The notes under the pieces: model-generated
Databases searched by the model: none
What the model saw: only the letters and a program-made list of their open reading frames with translations
Told to the model about the DNA's origin: nothing
Made by a program: the position numbers and the translations under genes
Shown here: in pieces, positions 26,731-38,084 of the stretch
How positions within the stretch are numbered: the first letter of the stretch is position 1
Layout: every line of letters starts with the position of its first letter
Source of the DNA: Paraphysomonas bandaiensis
Taxonomy: Eukaryota; Chrysophyceae
NCBI GenBank assembly: GCA_965644295.1
Contig: CBFFRP010000143.1
Coordinates: forward strand, 160,701 to 224,700
Direction of reading: 5' to 3'
DNA: 64,000 nt

Positions 26731-27048
26731 ACGCAACAAGGAACAGGGGAACGGGCCGCTTGTGTCGCTGAGGCGTCCGTCTTGCGCCGGGAAGGCACTT
26801 TGTCTCACAATAAAAAATTTTATATTTTATTTTTTTAAAGTTTAATTCTTTAATATTGTTATATAAGAGTATTTAAAAGTTATTTATAATATATATAAGA
26901 TAATTTATTATTTAAAGTATGGTATTTTTAATATCATTACATAAGAACTTCGAGTGTTAAGGAAAGAGTAATAAAACAAAGCGCCTTCCCGGCGCAAGAG
27001 GGATGCCTCAGCTGCACAAGTGGCCCGTTCCCCTGTTCTTTGTTTTGT
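26731..27048. mobile_element. Foldback/MITE element with 73-bp inverted ends and 9-bp target duplication
   Basis: The left arm (26731-26803, beginning ACGCAACAAGGAACAGGGGA) is about 87% identical, by eye, to the reverse complement of the right arm (about 26976-27048). The GC-rich arms flank about 170 bp of nearly pure AT. The flanks TATTATGAC (26722-26730) and TTTTATGAC (27049-27057) match at 8 of 9 positions. Long inverted ends with a 9-bp duplication suit a Mutator-like non-autonomous element. No transposase is present. Confidence 0.75.
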
Positions 27049-27427
27049 TTTTATGACTTTTTAAATAGGGTATATTGCGTTATATAATCAGTATTAGATA
27101 TCATGGTATATAACAGGTATATAGCAAGAACTATCCTGGCTCAGCAACATTAAATGCCATTTTATTACATCTAGCAGCACCATCAAGATGTACTTGTTCA
27201 CGGAAAGAGTTTAATTGTATATCGAACTTTTGCCAACGTGTGCGGGAGAGCGAATCTTGCAATATACTACATGCACTGTTGTGTGCTTTGGAGGAGTTTT
27301 ACAGGAATGGAAATCTTCCCTCAACCTTACACCACCAGATTGATAGTGGTTCAGAGAATGCAAATTCAGAAATATATATGCTGTATATGCATTGCTTGTT
27401 TCGACTGGAGTTGTCGACAACGTTGCT

Positions 27428-27541
27428 CACACAGAGAGGGTCGGACAGCTGGGGCGTTTGAGCCGATATGGAAAGCCTTTCTGGCTTACGAAGAAAACCT
27501 AAGCGGCTCAAGCGCCCGGCTGCTCCCTCCCTCTCTGTGTG
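27428..27541. repeat. Short foldback sequence with 38-bp arms
   Basis: 27428-27465 (from CACACAGAGAGGG to TTGAGCCG) pairs imperfectly with 27504-27541, leaving a 38-nt loop. A half-copy of the right arm (GGCTTAAGCGCCCG, then GGGCTCCCTCCC) lies at 28842-28880, so the arm sequence is itself dispersed. Confidence 0.65.
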
Positions 27542-29560
27542 TGGTGTGTTGACTAGTTTACGAAGATATCGACGGTATCTTTGCGTTGATTAAAAGAGAA
27601 AATTGAAGGACGTGAACAGTTTGACTCCATCCGACTTCGGAAGTTAACTGTACAAAGCCCAGAAAGTGGAGTAAATGTAGTATATATGTTGGCGATTCCG
27701 GACGTTGATGTATATAAGGGGTAGGTTGAACTTTGGTACACGCAGATATAAGAGTATCTGATTATTACATGAGAACGGTTGTAACTAGAATCTATATATA
27801 TATTATATAGAACTTGGTTTGCAATATTATACTAGTGATGGATCAACCGTCTCGGGACTACTTGTGCATTTTGCTACCATGGCGCCCCTTGTAGTGAGGT
27901 TAGTCTGGGGGTCTACCTCTTTGGACAATGTGCCTGGCTGGCCTGTACCACAGATTAGTTGAGGGGTGGCCGTGTAGATGAGAGTGTATAAAAGTCAATG
28001 GGGGGGTGGTCGAGGGCAAAGAGTAGTTGTTTCCGGAGTGGGTGCGCTTGCTGGGTTCGGACTCTTGGGGGGAATGGGGTTCTAGTAGGGGTAGATGTCG
28101 CCTGCTGAAGTAGCTGAAGTATATTTTTGGTGCTTGGTATATGTATCCTGGGTTTGTTGTCGCTGTGGGAGTGTGCTGGGATCGTGATCGGTGTTTTTGT
28201 TGTTGTGACAGTGTTGTGGTATCTGTGGCCACTGTTTCGGAGCATGCGGATTCCTGATTCCTCCGTTATAGAGGGGAAACAGGATAGAGGTGAGGGATTT
28301 TTCGAAAGTGTAGAACTGATGTTCGAACAGTGAGGTGGATATGTTGTGCCCAAACTGGACATCGGCCAGTTGTGGGGCAGTGATGTGGCTGGTTCAGTGT
28401 CGCTCAACATGGAGGAAGTTTGAATTCCATGCTTCTTTAGCTAGTTTGGATATGGCAGCGTGAAACCATGGGTGAGAAAACGTTTGTTAGCGTATTTTGT
28501 CAAAAAGCATACTGTGATGTGCTTGGAAGAATGATGTCAGGATGAGAAGCATGTGAGCACAGTCTGTGCATGTGGCAGCCGTGGTGTGTTCAGACTCGGT
28601 TTTGCCTTTGGCTCGATTTCTTCCCATTGCGTAGGATTTATCCCAGACGTATGCCGTTTCGCGTAGGCGGTCTCTGGGAAGGATATGCAGTGTTTAGGGA
28701 AGTTATGTGGGTACTATATATACTAAAATACACGGATAGGATGGAGTTTGTGTGGGAGCCTCGTTTCACTGCATATGTCCAATACTGCGGGTCAGGTTAT
28801 ACTACTAGTACACACACACAGATAAATAAAACAAAGTAGATGCGGCTTAAGCGCCCGCCCGGGCTCCCTCCCCCATTCCGGTCACTATATATATATATAT
28901 ATATGTATGCTAAAGAGGAGTGGACCCAGCTGCAATTCAATTTTGAGCATATATTGAGTCGGAACACATGCAGTCATCATACCAGACCTACTGCTACTAC
29001 TACACTCCCACAACTTGTATAAAAGTTGTTGGTAAGATGTGGGCAGAGTTGTGTCCTTAAAGTGATGATACCCAAGATGCGTGCTTCTATCTCCGGTCGG
29101 GATGCGCTGTTCAGTTGCACACTGATGTTCCACAATACAAGAGGTGCTTTTTCCAGAGAGCACGGTTAGAGAGTAAAACGTTCGTCGTGCAGTGGGACTA
29201 TTATCTATAATATAGATCGCTATGTATAAGAAAATTTCGCTCTATCTATATATGTCATGTATGTGTATTGCATTCTGGTAGTCATATTCAACAAGAAAAG
29301 CCCACTCAAAAGGGTGACGGATCCGAGCTGTGGTTGACGTGTACCCATTTGGGATGCCTGCTGATAAACGGCGTGAAAAACGCAGAAAAGAAGAAACTGA
29401 ATATCTCTTTATTAAGAAGAGCAAGTTTGTGCGTTGCCGCAACAACTCGCGCGACACGAAGCATAACACGGCTCTCACTTTTAGTTGCTGCTGCTCCGGT
29501 GCATGAACCGACAAAGTTCAACTATATATAATATATATATATATATTTTGTTACAAAAAT
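27542..29560. other. Unassigned region
   Basis: Several frames of 90-150 codons are open on both strands (for example 27955-28410 minus, Ser/Thr/Pro/His-rich). None has a recognisable motif, and they overlap each other. The base composition is locally G-rich on the plus strand (27890-28860). It could be decayed mobile DNA. The GGCTTAAGCGCCCG half-repeat is at 28842-28880. Confidence 0.3.
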
Positions 29561-30030
29561 ACAATCTGACTCCAACATATCTTCCCTTCATTGTGTGCAC
29601 TCTCATCTTCCGAGTGATTTGAGCTAGTAGGGAACTGGGCACCCTCCGCTAAAATAAATGAAAACGTACTAATAACCAAGAAATAACATACAGCACACAC
29701 AAATGTACCTCTAACACTTCTTCTTGGAAAACAGTGTCAGATCCTAGTGACAATATAGCTCTATATGGCCTTGGTCAGTAGTAGATAAATTGTGGTAAAA
29801 CATATCAGGTCTACTCACATTTTTTCATGCAATGGCAGCATCCATTACATATATATTATTACCTGGTCCTTGTTTTGGTTAAACATACACAGATGCTGGA
29901 TTATGTGAACTCATTTTAGCATATATCACCCAAGACAAAGGCAGTGAACAAGCAGAATGTTGATATATACCTCTTACGTCTCTCTGATTTTTTTTCAGTA
30001 GACGAGGGCCATCATAGAGCAAGGAACTAG
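29561..30030 (-). CDS. Possible short-exon gene fragment
   Basis: Minus-strand islands look like exons: SLLYDGPRLLKKNQRDVR ending at a donor near 29970, SDTVFQEEVLE before a GTACAT donor near 29708, and FPTSSNHSEDESAHNEG running to a stop near 29560. Splice phases can be made to fit but are not unique, and no start was found. No family was recognised. This is a tentative gene remnant or the 3' end of an unresolved gene. Confidence 0.2.
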
Positions 30031-31672
30031 TTAAAAAGGTGACATCGAACAGTAACCAACAAATAAATTAGTGCTTGTGAAAATATAATTTTGGATGATA
30101 AGATTTACGAAAGCAAGCATTGTGGAGCAATATCAATTGTTCAAGAAGTATATTAAACCCATTGCTCTAGGAAACTAAAAAGATTACTCTCATTTTGTAA
30201 AGAAAAGATGCTACTTGCTTTTCTCTTTTACAGTTTTATACATATCTGTATTGTTTCTCTTTAGTATATTTCTAATTTTTGAGTGCATTTTTGGCCTATG
30301 TAAAGTCATCACAAATCTACCGCTTATTAGTCACTCAAGATGACTTCAATATCTGCCCTTCTGCTTTCATTCTATATGTACACTCGACTAGAATATCCAT
30401 TCACATTGACCTTCTCCACAGGGTGACGCTATCCACTTACCAGAGCTCAAATATAGATATTATAATAAAACATAAAAATAAACTCAAGCAGAGATATTAG
30501 CTGCTGAGCCAGGAGTAAACAGCAGGCAGTCTAATAAACACTTTTTTGAATCATGTGAGGTGACCAATACCAGAAATTGTCGATTCCCAGAGACATGTAC
30601 TTACTTATATCATCCAGTCCGTTTTCATTAAAGAGTATATCGCTTTTACTACTATTAGTTGTAGGTTTTTATCCGAAACTACTGTTTTAGAAAAAGTAAA
30701 CTCCGGAATAAAGGTCTAAGGTACAATAGAGAGATGTAAAAGAAAACACCAAACGAGTAGGATCTTAAAATAGTACGACAGTCACTAACTACCTCATGTC
30801 GTACTTATAGACTTTAGGCATTGCATTTAAGAGCACAACATGTAGTTAGAAACGGCGTTGCTACAAGTAGTAGGGCAATGTCTGCTCGCAGCTGCATTTA
30901 TGTTGTTCATTACGATCATTGGATGTTGATAGTAGTATATGGGCAGATAAAATCGGATCACTGGTAAGCTGGTAAGCGTAAATATGCTTCTATAACCTAT
31001 AAAATTTCGGTCAAAACTAATAAAACTGTTGTCTAGTAACCAGTTGTTACATCCCTTATTGTTACGAATTGATTGTCACAAATTTGCTTTTCAGATATGC
31101 ATGTATAGTGGTCAGCAAAAACGTCCTCGTTATATATTCACTGCCTCACTTTTATCAGAAATCAAGCAAATCAATTTCCAGGCCATTTTTGCTAGACGAC
31201 GTTTTAGGGATACTTGCAAATTTAATATCGATCATTCAAAGCGAATGCGTTTAGAAAATGGAAATTCCATTCGAATCCTTTAAGGTGAAGGCCATTTCGT
31301 ACACCTTTAACTAGCAATCTATTCCTTCCTCGTCTCGTCCTTTTCAAGGCTCAAATCAAATTCCATTGGAAATACATAGTTGTGTTACCCTTTTACGTGG
31401 TTTCTCCAAGAAAATCATTTATGGCGCTTATTTTTTGTAGACCACCACAACACACCTTAGCTCAAGGTTGGATATCTAGGACATTTTGTAGTTGCCATTT
31501 ACTCTAAACTAAATATATTAGGACACACGGCCGAAGCTCAAAGAAATGAGGCGCATGATAGATGATATTCAGATGCATCTCACAAAGTCTAATCTGGCTA
31601 ATATTGATCCTAATGTGATGTCACAATACACATCACACTTTAGCGCACCACCTACCATGGTGACAAAGAACA
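30031..31672. other. AT-rich non-coding region
   Basis: I see no supported genes, repeats or RNA genes here, only short interrupted frames. Confidence 0.45.
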
Positions 31673-32397
31673 TTAGCTCAAAACTGAATAGCGATACCTA
31701 GAGTTGGTAGAGTCCTCTAGAATGTACATGGTGCACAATACCATTCCAAATGTCGCGCACACCAGCAGAAGAACAGATCCTTCAAGAAAATATCCGTTGT
31801 TGGAGTTCCAGTATATGAAAGGGAAGAAAACAAATGCACAGGTTACGTAGCAGCAAACAGACATTGGATATATATATCTCGTTTCAAACTTCCATACGCG
31901 ATAGCATTTGATTATCGCGAGAGCACATGCCAACAACGAGGTTAGTGCACCCATAGTAAAAACTACACAGATAAACACCGACATATATATGTACTTCTTG
32001 TGCACATTGTGATCAAAGCTAACTGTCTCGTTATCAACTGTGCTATGACGATCGTATATACAAGGATCGCCAAAGCAGTGCGTCAGCCCAATCGTGACGG
32101 GTATTTTGAGATGCCAGGAGCCTGACTCACACCTTTAACGGACTAAATAACAAAGCAATGAAACGCACCTTCGTTTATAGGGATAAAAACAGTAGCCCAC
32201 GGTAGATAAAACGAAACTATATAACATGATATGTGGATGAAGCCTCCTATCAACAGAATACTGAAGGGGCTCATTGTACATTGAAACTGCAGCGGACAAC
32301 TCACGCACGTTTCAACCACATATCTACCAACAGACGTAACTCGAGATCTAAAATACTCAACAGTAAGAGGTAGCTGCGCTTCGGCTCTACCCATCAT
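31673..32397 (-). CDS. Four-transmembrane protein, claudin/PMP22-like topology
   Basis: Two exons (31673-32121, 32169-32397) join in phase over a 47-nt intron to 225 aa. Four hydrophobic segments are clear: one around SPFSILLIGGFIHISCY; a large polar loop; then YMSVFICVVFTMGALTSLL, YPMSVCCYVTCAFVFFPF, and GSVLLLVCATFGMVLCTMYI. The first loop contains IGLTHCFGDPC, reminiscent of the GLWxxC...C signature of the claudin/PMP22/EMP superfamily, but with Thr for Trp. Small tetraspans of this type sit in the plasma membrane and shape cell contacts or membrane domains. The assignment rests on topology and the Cys pair, so other tetraspan families are possible. The start is the first of two adjacent ATGs. 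The PDI gene is divergent, 268 bp away. Confidence 0.65.
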
Positions 32398-32664
32398 GAC
32401 AGTGATATCCTACCAGCCTACCGCCCTACGATCGTACCTATACCATATAGTATACAGTACCTACCTACCTACGTACCTACAGACAGACAGAGATCTCGAC
32501 GTAGGAATTCCTACTGCTGTATTTGGAGTGTGAGGTATGCGGTGTGTGTTCATATATAGGGGGGGTGTAGGGAGCAGCAAGCAATGCATGTCTAGATGTG
32601 GAGCTACAAAATACAAGCAACTAAGTCTCGTTAAGCAAAGCTATTCCGACTCTCGGTGTTTATT
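32398..32664. promoter_or_regulatory. Divergent promoter region of the tetraspan and PDI genes
   Basis: This 267-bp head-to-head spacer contains CTACCTAC-type repeats (32461-32480) and CTACTGCTGTAT at 32511-32522, the core motif seen upstream of other genes. Confidence 0.35.
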
Positions 32665-34023
32665 ATGTTTAAGTTTCTGATATCTTCTCTAGCGGTGGCT
32701 GCTGTGTCGGTAGGGGTGTTTGTCTCTCTCTCATGTCATCTCATCTACAGCAGGCTGATGTGGTCCATTTAACCAAAGAGAACTTCAATGACTACGTTGA
32801 TGGAACAAAGAACGTATTGGTTGAGTTTTATGCTCCTTGGTGCGGGCACTGTAAGGTATAGTGTTGCATACTACAGAGTCGTCTCATTCTGAGGGGTTGT
32901 TCTAGAACCTTGCACCGGAGTGGGCTATCGCGGGATCGACCTTCGATGAGAACGATGATATCGTGATTGCTGATATCGATGCCACCGCTGCTCAGGAGCT
33001 CGCTTCAAAGTTTGAGGTCCGCGGTTACCCCACTATCAAGTTTTTCCCTAAGTCCAAGGTGCCGGAAGAGTACACTGGAGGGCGAACAGCAGACACCATT
33101 GTGAGCTGGGTCAATGAGAAGATCGGCACCCGTAAGGCAGTTAAGAAACCACCAACCGCAGTCACAGTCCTGGATGATAGCAACTTTGACGCTATTGCTC
33201 TTGATCCGACAAAGTATGTGATGGTCGAATTCTATGCCCCATGGTGTGGCCACTGTAAGGTAGTCGACTGTACTTTCTTGTACCTGTGGCATCTCACCCC
33301 GCTGTTGTCACTTGTATGAAACTAGAATCTAGCTCCAAAGTACGAGCAGTTGGCCAAGGTGTTTGCCGGCGAACAGGAGGTTGTCATCGCGAATGTCGAT
33401 GCCACCGAGAATCCGGACCTCGCTTCCAGGTATTTGAACAAAAAGAAGCCCGATTTATTATTTTTCTAATGCTCACTCAAATTTATGCACTTGCGAACAT
33501 ATATATACCTATCATTTTCATGGTTTGAAAGATATTATCACAACGCATTTGATGTATAGCATAATTGCCTACTGTATCTGAATTTAGATATGATGTATCC
33601 GGCTACCCCACTATCAAGTTCTTCCCCGCTGGGTCCTCTGAACCCGTTGACTACCAGGGTGGAAGAGAAGTGGAAATGTTGGTCAACTACATTAATGAGA
33701 ATGCGGGCACCTATCGTCTACCAGATGGATCTCTTTCCCCCGCCGCTGGCTTGGTGGAAGCCCTAGATGAGGTTATTGCAAATGCTGCAGCCTATGATGC
33801 CACTTTCGTGGAGTCTTTAGAGAATGCTGCCTCTGAAATCGATCACCCATCATCCAAGACGTACATCTCTTTTGCCAAGAAGATTTTATCTAAAGGAGAA
33901 GGTTATATTGAGAAGGAGATTGCGCGTCTTCAGGGTATGACTCAGAGCAAGAGTGTATCTGCTGACAAGAAGAAATCCTTCTTTCTCCGCTTGAATATAC
34001 TCAAGAAGTTTGTTAAGGCTTAA
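32665..34023 (+). CDS. Protein disulfide isomerase, two thioredoxin domains plus ERp29-like tail
   Basis: Five exons (32665-32709, 32751-32855, 32906-33259, 33326-33429, 33588-34023) join in phase to 347 aa. The signal peptide is [15 protein letters not shown]. Two a-type thioredoxin domains each carry [10 protein letters not shown] (active-site CGHC at 46-49 and 164-167) and the cis-proline segment GYPTIKFFP. The C-terminal 110 residues ([14 protein letters not shown]-like helices, [16 protein letters not shown]) match the all-helical ERp29 D domain. This is the PDI-D/ERp38 layout known from plants, fungi and protists. It catalyses disulfide formation and shuffling in the ER lumen. The protein ends FVKA with no KDEL-type retrieval signal, so retention must be indirect, or another isoform exists. 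The fourth intron is long for this locus (158 nt). Confidence 0.95.
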
Positions 34024-35496
34024 TCACTAACGAGAAGAATGTGAATGATCTAAAGATAGCTACCCTTGTCATTGATTTTTGTAGAAGAATCGGTGCACTT
34101 TGTTAGCGTTAAAAATCTTAGTTATTGAAAGTCGGTATTAAAATATAGATTTCCTTCAAAATGCACGCACGCTTACTGCATGAAAGACCGTACAAAAGAG
34201 GAAAATAAAACAGAACATGAAATATTACTACTACTTCATCGATGTAACAAATATCAGTTCTTCGCTAGGAACTTTGACAAGAAGCTGAGCAGTGAAGTCC
34301 AGCTATAGTTGGATTGTGCCTTGTACTAGAAATAGTATCGTACTGCTCCCGTTGTTCAATCAATGCAATCTCTTTAAACATGAATAATTCCAAATATAAG
34401 GCACAATGGCAAAATATCAGTTAGTTACTGTAAACGTGCTCGATGACAGTATACCAGCTGATGACTGCGGCTGTTCGCTGTTTTTATGTTCTCCCACATT
34501 CGATGTGTGTAGTGCTGACGTGAGTGGTAAAGTATCTGGAACTTCCTGTCTAGAAGTAGTAATATATCAGGAGTAAGAGTTCCTTAAACCCTATACAAAA
34601 AATATACGTAATTTGTTGGGGTGACTTAAAATACAACACACACTTGACACCACAAGGATATATCGGAGACTGCACCGAGGTAAAAACTTCCTTGCGGAGA
34701 GTCGCGTATTATCGTAGACTTCTATCTGCGCAGATGGAATTGAGGTTTTCTATCAAAATGAACCGTCACATCTGTGCTGCGATAAGATGATTCACTCTAT
34801 TGCTGAATAATTGAGGTAGGGAGTTGACCCGATGATACGATACACTTCGTCTCTCCTGAAATGCCTGTAAGACGAGCTCCACACTCTTTTAAGTGAACGC
34901 TATTTATGTGACCTCGATATAAATTGAGCATTCATATACTCCAATAACTTCGCAGCAGATGGCTAGGAAGGGTGCATCACATCAATGCGGCACAAGTTTA
35001 TTAATTGTGTGTGTATAAGAAATGAAAGAGTCACACACGCTACAGTCAGCTTCTGAGTGTAGCTGCACAGTACATGAAACCAACATATATCCTGTGCACA
35101 TCTCTCTCTCTCTATATATATATATCTTCCACGTGACACACAGAGAGCAGAGGATCCAGCTAGACTACATCTAGGAATTCCTATAGAGACAAGAGGACGC
35201 GCATACATACAGTACCCATCCTGCTGTAGGAAGCAGCAATACATACTACGGTTGTATACAGCAGTGTATGTATAGCTTGCACAGCATGAGTGGGAAATCG
35301 GCCATAGCGCTATGGTGTCCACCGCATGTTCACATAACAGCAACCACGATACGTGCATATGAGTATGTATAGCTGTGGAGTGTTTCCATCACAATGCTAT
35401 GCGTTAAATGTTACATCTCTCAACTGATCGGTTTATGAGAGAGGTGTCTCCTTCTCGAATACTCATCTGATTATTTCGCACTTGTATTAATAGACT
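34024..35496. other. Intergenic region between PDI and pseudouridine synthase
   Basis: No gene supported. A TATACAGCAGTGTATG motif lies at 35256-35271, about 230 bp upstream of the next start codon, with a CTGCTGTAGG half at 35221. A TC-rich/TA-rich tract is near 35100-35130. Confidence 0.4.
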
Positions 35497-36440
35497 ATGA
35501 AGAGATTTTTAGTGAGCGTCCAGTACAATGGTTCATATTATAGTGGCTGGAGCAGGCAAGTGCCAGAAAAGTACGTGAAACCTGGTGTTGAGCACGTCCT
35601 TCTCACATCTTTGGAGAAGTTTCTTGGAAAAGAAAATTTCAAAAACTTCTTCGGCTCCAGCAGAACGGACCGGGGCGTCCATGCGCTACGAAATTATTTT
35701 CATGTTGACATTGATAGTCAAAATATGAGAGCAGATATCAATGGAAGAGTTGTCAAGAAGGCACTGAATCACTTTCTATGTAATGAAAATGTTACAGTCA
35801 TTGATTGTAAACAAGTGCCAGTAGAGTTTAATTGTCGAACTAATGCAACATCGCGATCGTATATGTACCGTCTAATCAATACTCCAAACAATTTCGCGTC
35901 ATCCAAGCAATGGGTATTTCAAGATGACTTGGCTTGGAACGTGAAGGGGTTAAATATTGAGTCAATGAATCGTGCAGCTGGGCTACTGACTGGGATTCAT
36001 GACTACTCTTCTTTTCGAAATGCGGACTGCCAATCAAGCAGTCCTTATAGACATATTTGGTCAATCAAAGTGAATGAGCACACCCTGGCCGGAATACAGA
36101 AATCAGCAGATGGCGAAGTTGAAACTGCACGTGCCTACGATCCTTATCTCATGGTGCGTTTACTTATGTAACAGGCCTTATTCTAATTCCTTGTTTACAC
36201 GAGCAGGGTGACAATCGCCTCGTGACAGTCACAATAACTGGAAATGCTTTTTTATATAGAATGGTGAGGAATATGGTTGGAACTCTTGTACATGTTGGAC
36301 TCGGGAAAATCCCTGCGGAGGAGATGACTCGAATTTTGGAGGCCAGAGATCGCAGTCTCGTTCCTGCTGCTGCTCCTGCCAGAGGTCTTTTTCTATGTGA
36401 TGTCACCTACAATGAAAAAGACATTGAGTTATATAACTAA
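35497..36440 (+). CDS. tRNA pseudouridine synthase, TruA/PUSL1 family
   Basis: Two exons (35497-36153, 36207-36440; 53-nt intron) join to 296 aa, the length of bacterial TruA and animal PUSL1. It converts uridine to pseudouridine in the tRNA anticodon stem-loop (TruA sites 38-40); a mitochondrial or nuclear role cannot be separated here. Diagnostic features are an N-terminal VQYNGSYYSGWSRQ strand, the catalytic Asp58 in SSRTDRGVHAL, CRTNATSRSYMYR, a DYSSFRNADC block, and the C-terminal ITGNAFLYRMVRNMVGTL with the conserved Arg for RNA contacts. It lacks an obvious mitochondrial presequence. The start ATG is followed directly by the family's first strand. It converges with the sulfotransferase gene. 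Confidence 0.93.
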
Positions 36441-37137
36441 CCAAAGTTATGACTAGGACCAATATAAAGCAATTGTTCAAATATTTTCCTTGAAATGTAA
36501 TTTTCTTCCTGTTTTGTCACCACTCTTAGACATGCATTGAGTCAGAAGTCTATGCGTTTGCATTACGTAATTGCAGTAGTTTATTATATTATATGTTTAG
36601 CGAGTATGAAAGGGCATGTAGGCCATAAACTATGCTGGAATAGAAGTGTACTACATGTGTCTATAATACAGGTGTATTTGTGACTGGAAAGGTGTGATGT
36701 ACAATTGATTCTATTTCTATGTAGACAGTATAAATGGTTGTACGTTGTACTATTAGATGTGTAATAGGATGGGTATACGTCGTCACCGTAGAGTTGTAAT
36801 ATAAGCAATAAGCAACGTTTACAAAGGACTAAGCATGTAGTTGTGTAAATATGCAGATATACACTCACACAGAATATTTAAGTCGACGATTTATTAGGAA
36901 AGTGATGTAGGTCAACAAGATAACTATGTAAAAATATCTTTAAAGCCACAACGTTGTTAGTCTACAGGACTTCTATTCAACCAACCCAAAAATCGAAATG
37001 TTATTGAACTCAATCACTAGATATCAATATTTAATCGATGGGTATAATAAGGTTTTTATTACACAGCAATAATACTCGTGAACAAGAGTATGATATTGTA
37101 TATTAGCAGTGAACACAATCAAACTCGATTTCACACA
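36441..37137. other. Convergent 3' intergenic region
   Basis: AT-rich spacer between two convergent genes, with nothing else recognised. Confidence 0.5.
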
Positions 37138-38084
37138 TTATTCAACATGTCGGACCCAATCCGGCAGGCCAGCAGGAAACTCTTTTTCTAGCATTGCATC
37201 GAATACGTCATTATGTGCAGTGGTAAAGAGATTTTTGCTATCTCCAATTTCACCTTTACGAATGAATTCGAATCCTGGCTTCCATCCTACCGACACTGGC
37301 TCAAATTTCTCGCGGTTGGATTTCATGTAATCCAAAGAAACTTTAGGAATAATTTTCTCCGATATATCATCAGAACTGTACGTGCACCCAATATGTCGCG
37401 CGACTCGACAGAGTGCTCCTAATAAATCATATTTCATATCCTCATATCTGATTAACAAGATGCGATTTCTCGAATCAGAGGCCGCAGATATCCAGTTTTT
37501 CAAGTGTTTCGCCCAACCTCCAAATACGATTCTATTATGAATCCAATCCGAAAAAAAATCATCAAAAGAGCCTTCAAAACCTCCTGAATCAGCTTGATTC
37601 GATAAATGATGAAAAAATGATGTAACAACATCTTTTCCATTGCGGTACACATATATGTATACAGCACCGTCCCCTTTCGGCATTAGGTCCCATCTGCAAT
37701 TGACCAATAAAAATATCAATCCAAAGAATGTACATCAATGCACGCAAACCTTAAATGTGTGTTAAATATTCTACAATTCAAGCTGTCATGATTCGATGAG
37801 TAACAAGCATTCACAGCACCACTCTCGTCCCAAGTCCCGTCAGCCTCATAGAACGGGGAATAGTCTGATATATGAGACAGAGCTCCACTACCACCAGTGA
37901 GTAAAGCATATACACATGCCTGCATCCATGTAGTTCCTGATTTCGGATAACTGGCTATGAAAACTGTTTTGCCACTGCAGACATCAAGAGACTGGCAGTT
38001 CGATAGAGTTTTCACAGATGTTATTGGAAGGTATGCAATGGGATCGTCTTGGATGTCCGTGGTATCAGTTTTCTCTTCAGTCAT
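37138..38084 (-). CDS. Cytosolic-type PAPS-dependent sulfotransferase
   Basis: Two exons (37138-37693, 37750-38084) join in phase across a 56-nt intron to 296 aa, typical of cytosolic sulfotransferases. These transfer sulfate from PAPS to hydroxyl or amino groups of small molecules. The 5'-phosphosulfate loop is YPKSGTTWMQ (46-55). The probable catalytic His110 lies in NTHLR, followed by WDLMPKG. The 3'-phosphate-binding segment is YVYRNGKDVVTSFFHH (from 126), and a later RKGEIGD block matches the conserved RKG.xGDWK region. There is no signal peptide or membrane anchor. The start MTEEKTD was chosen over an in-frame ATG 27 codons upstream because the extra residues look like leader sequence. 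The acceptor cannot be predicted. Confidence 0.92.

Noticed and set aside
27955-28410. 151-codon minus-strand ORF, Ser/Thr/Pro/His-rich
   Set aside because: It overlaps other open frames of similar length, has no motif or splice context, and fits locally skewed base composition.
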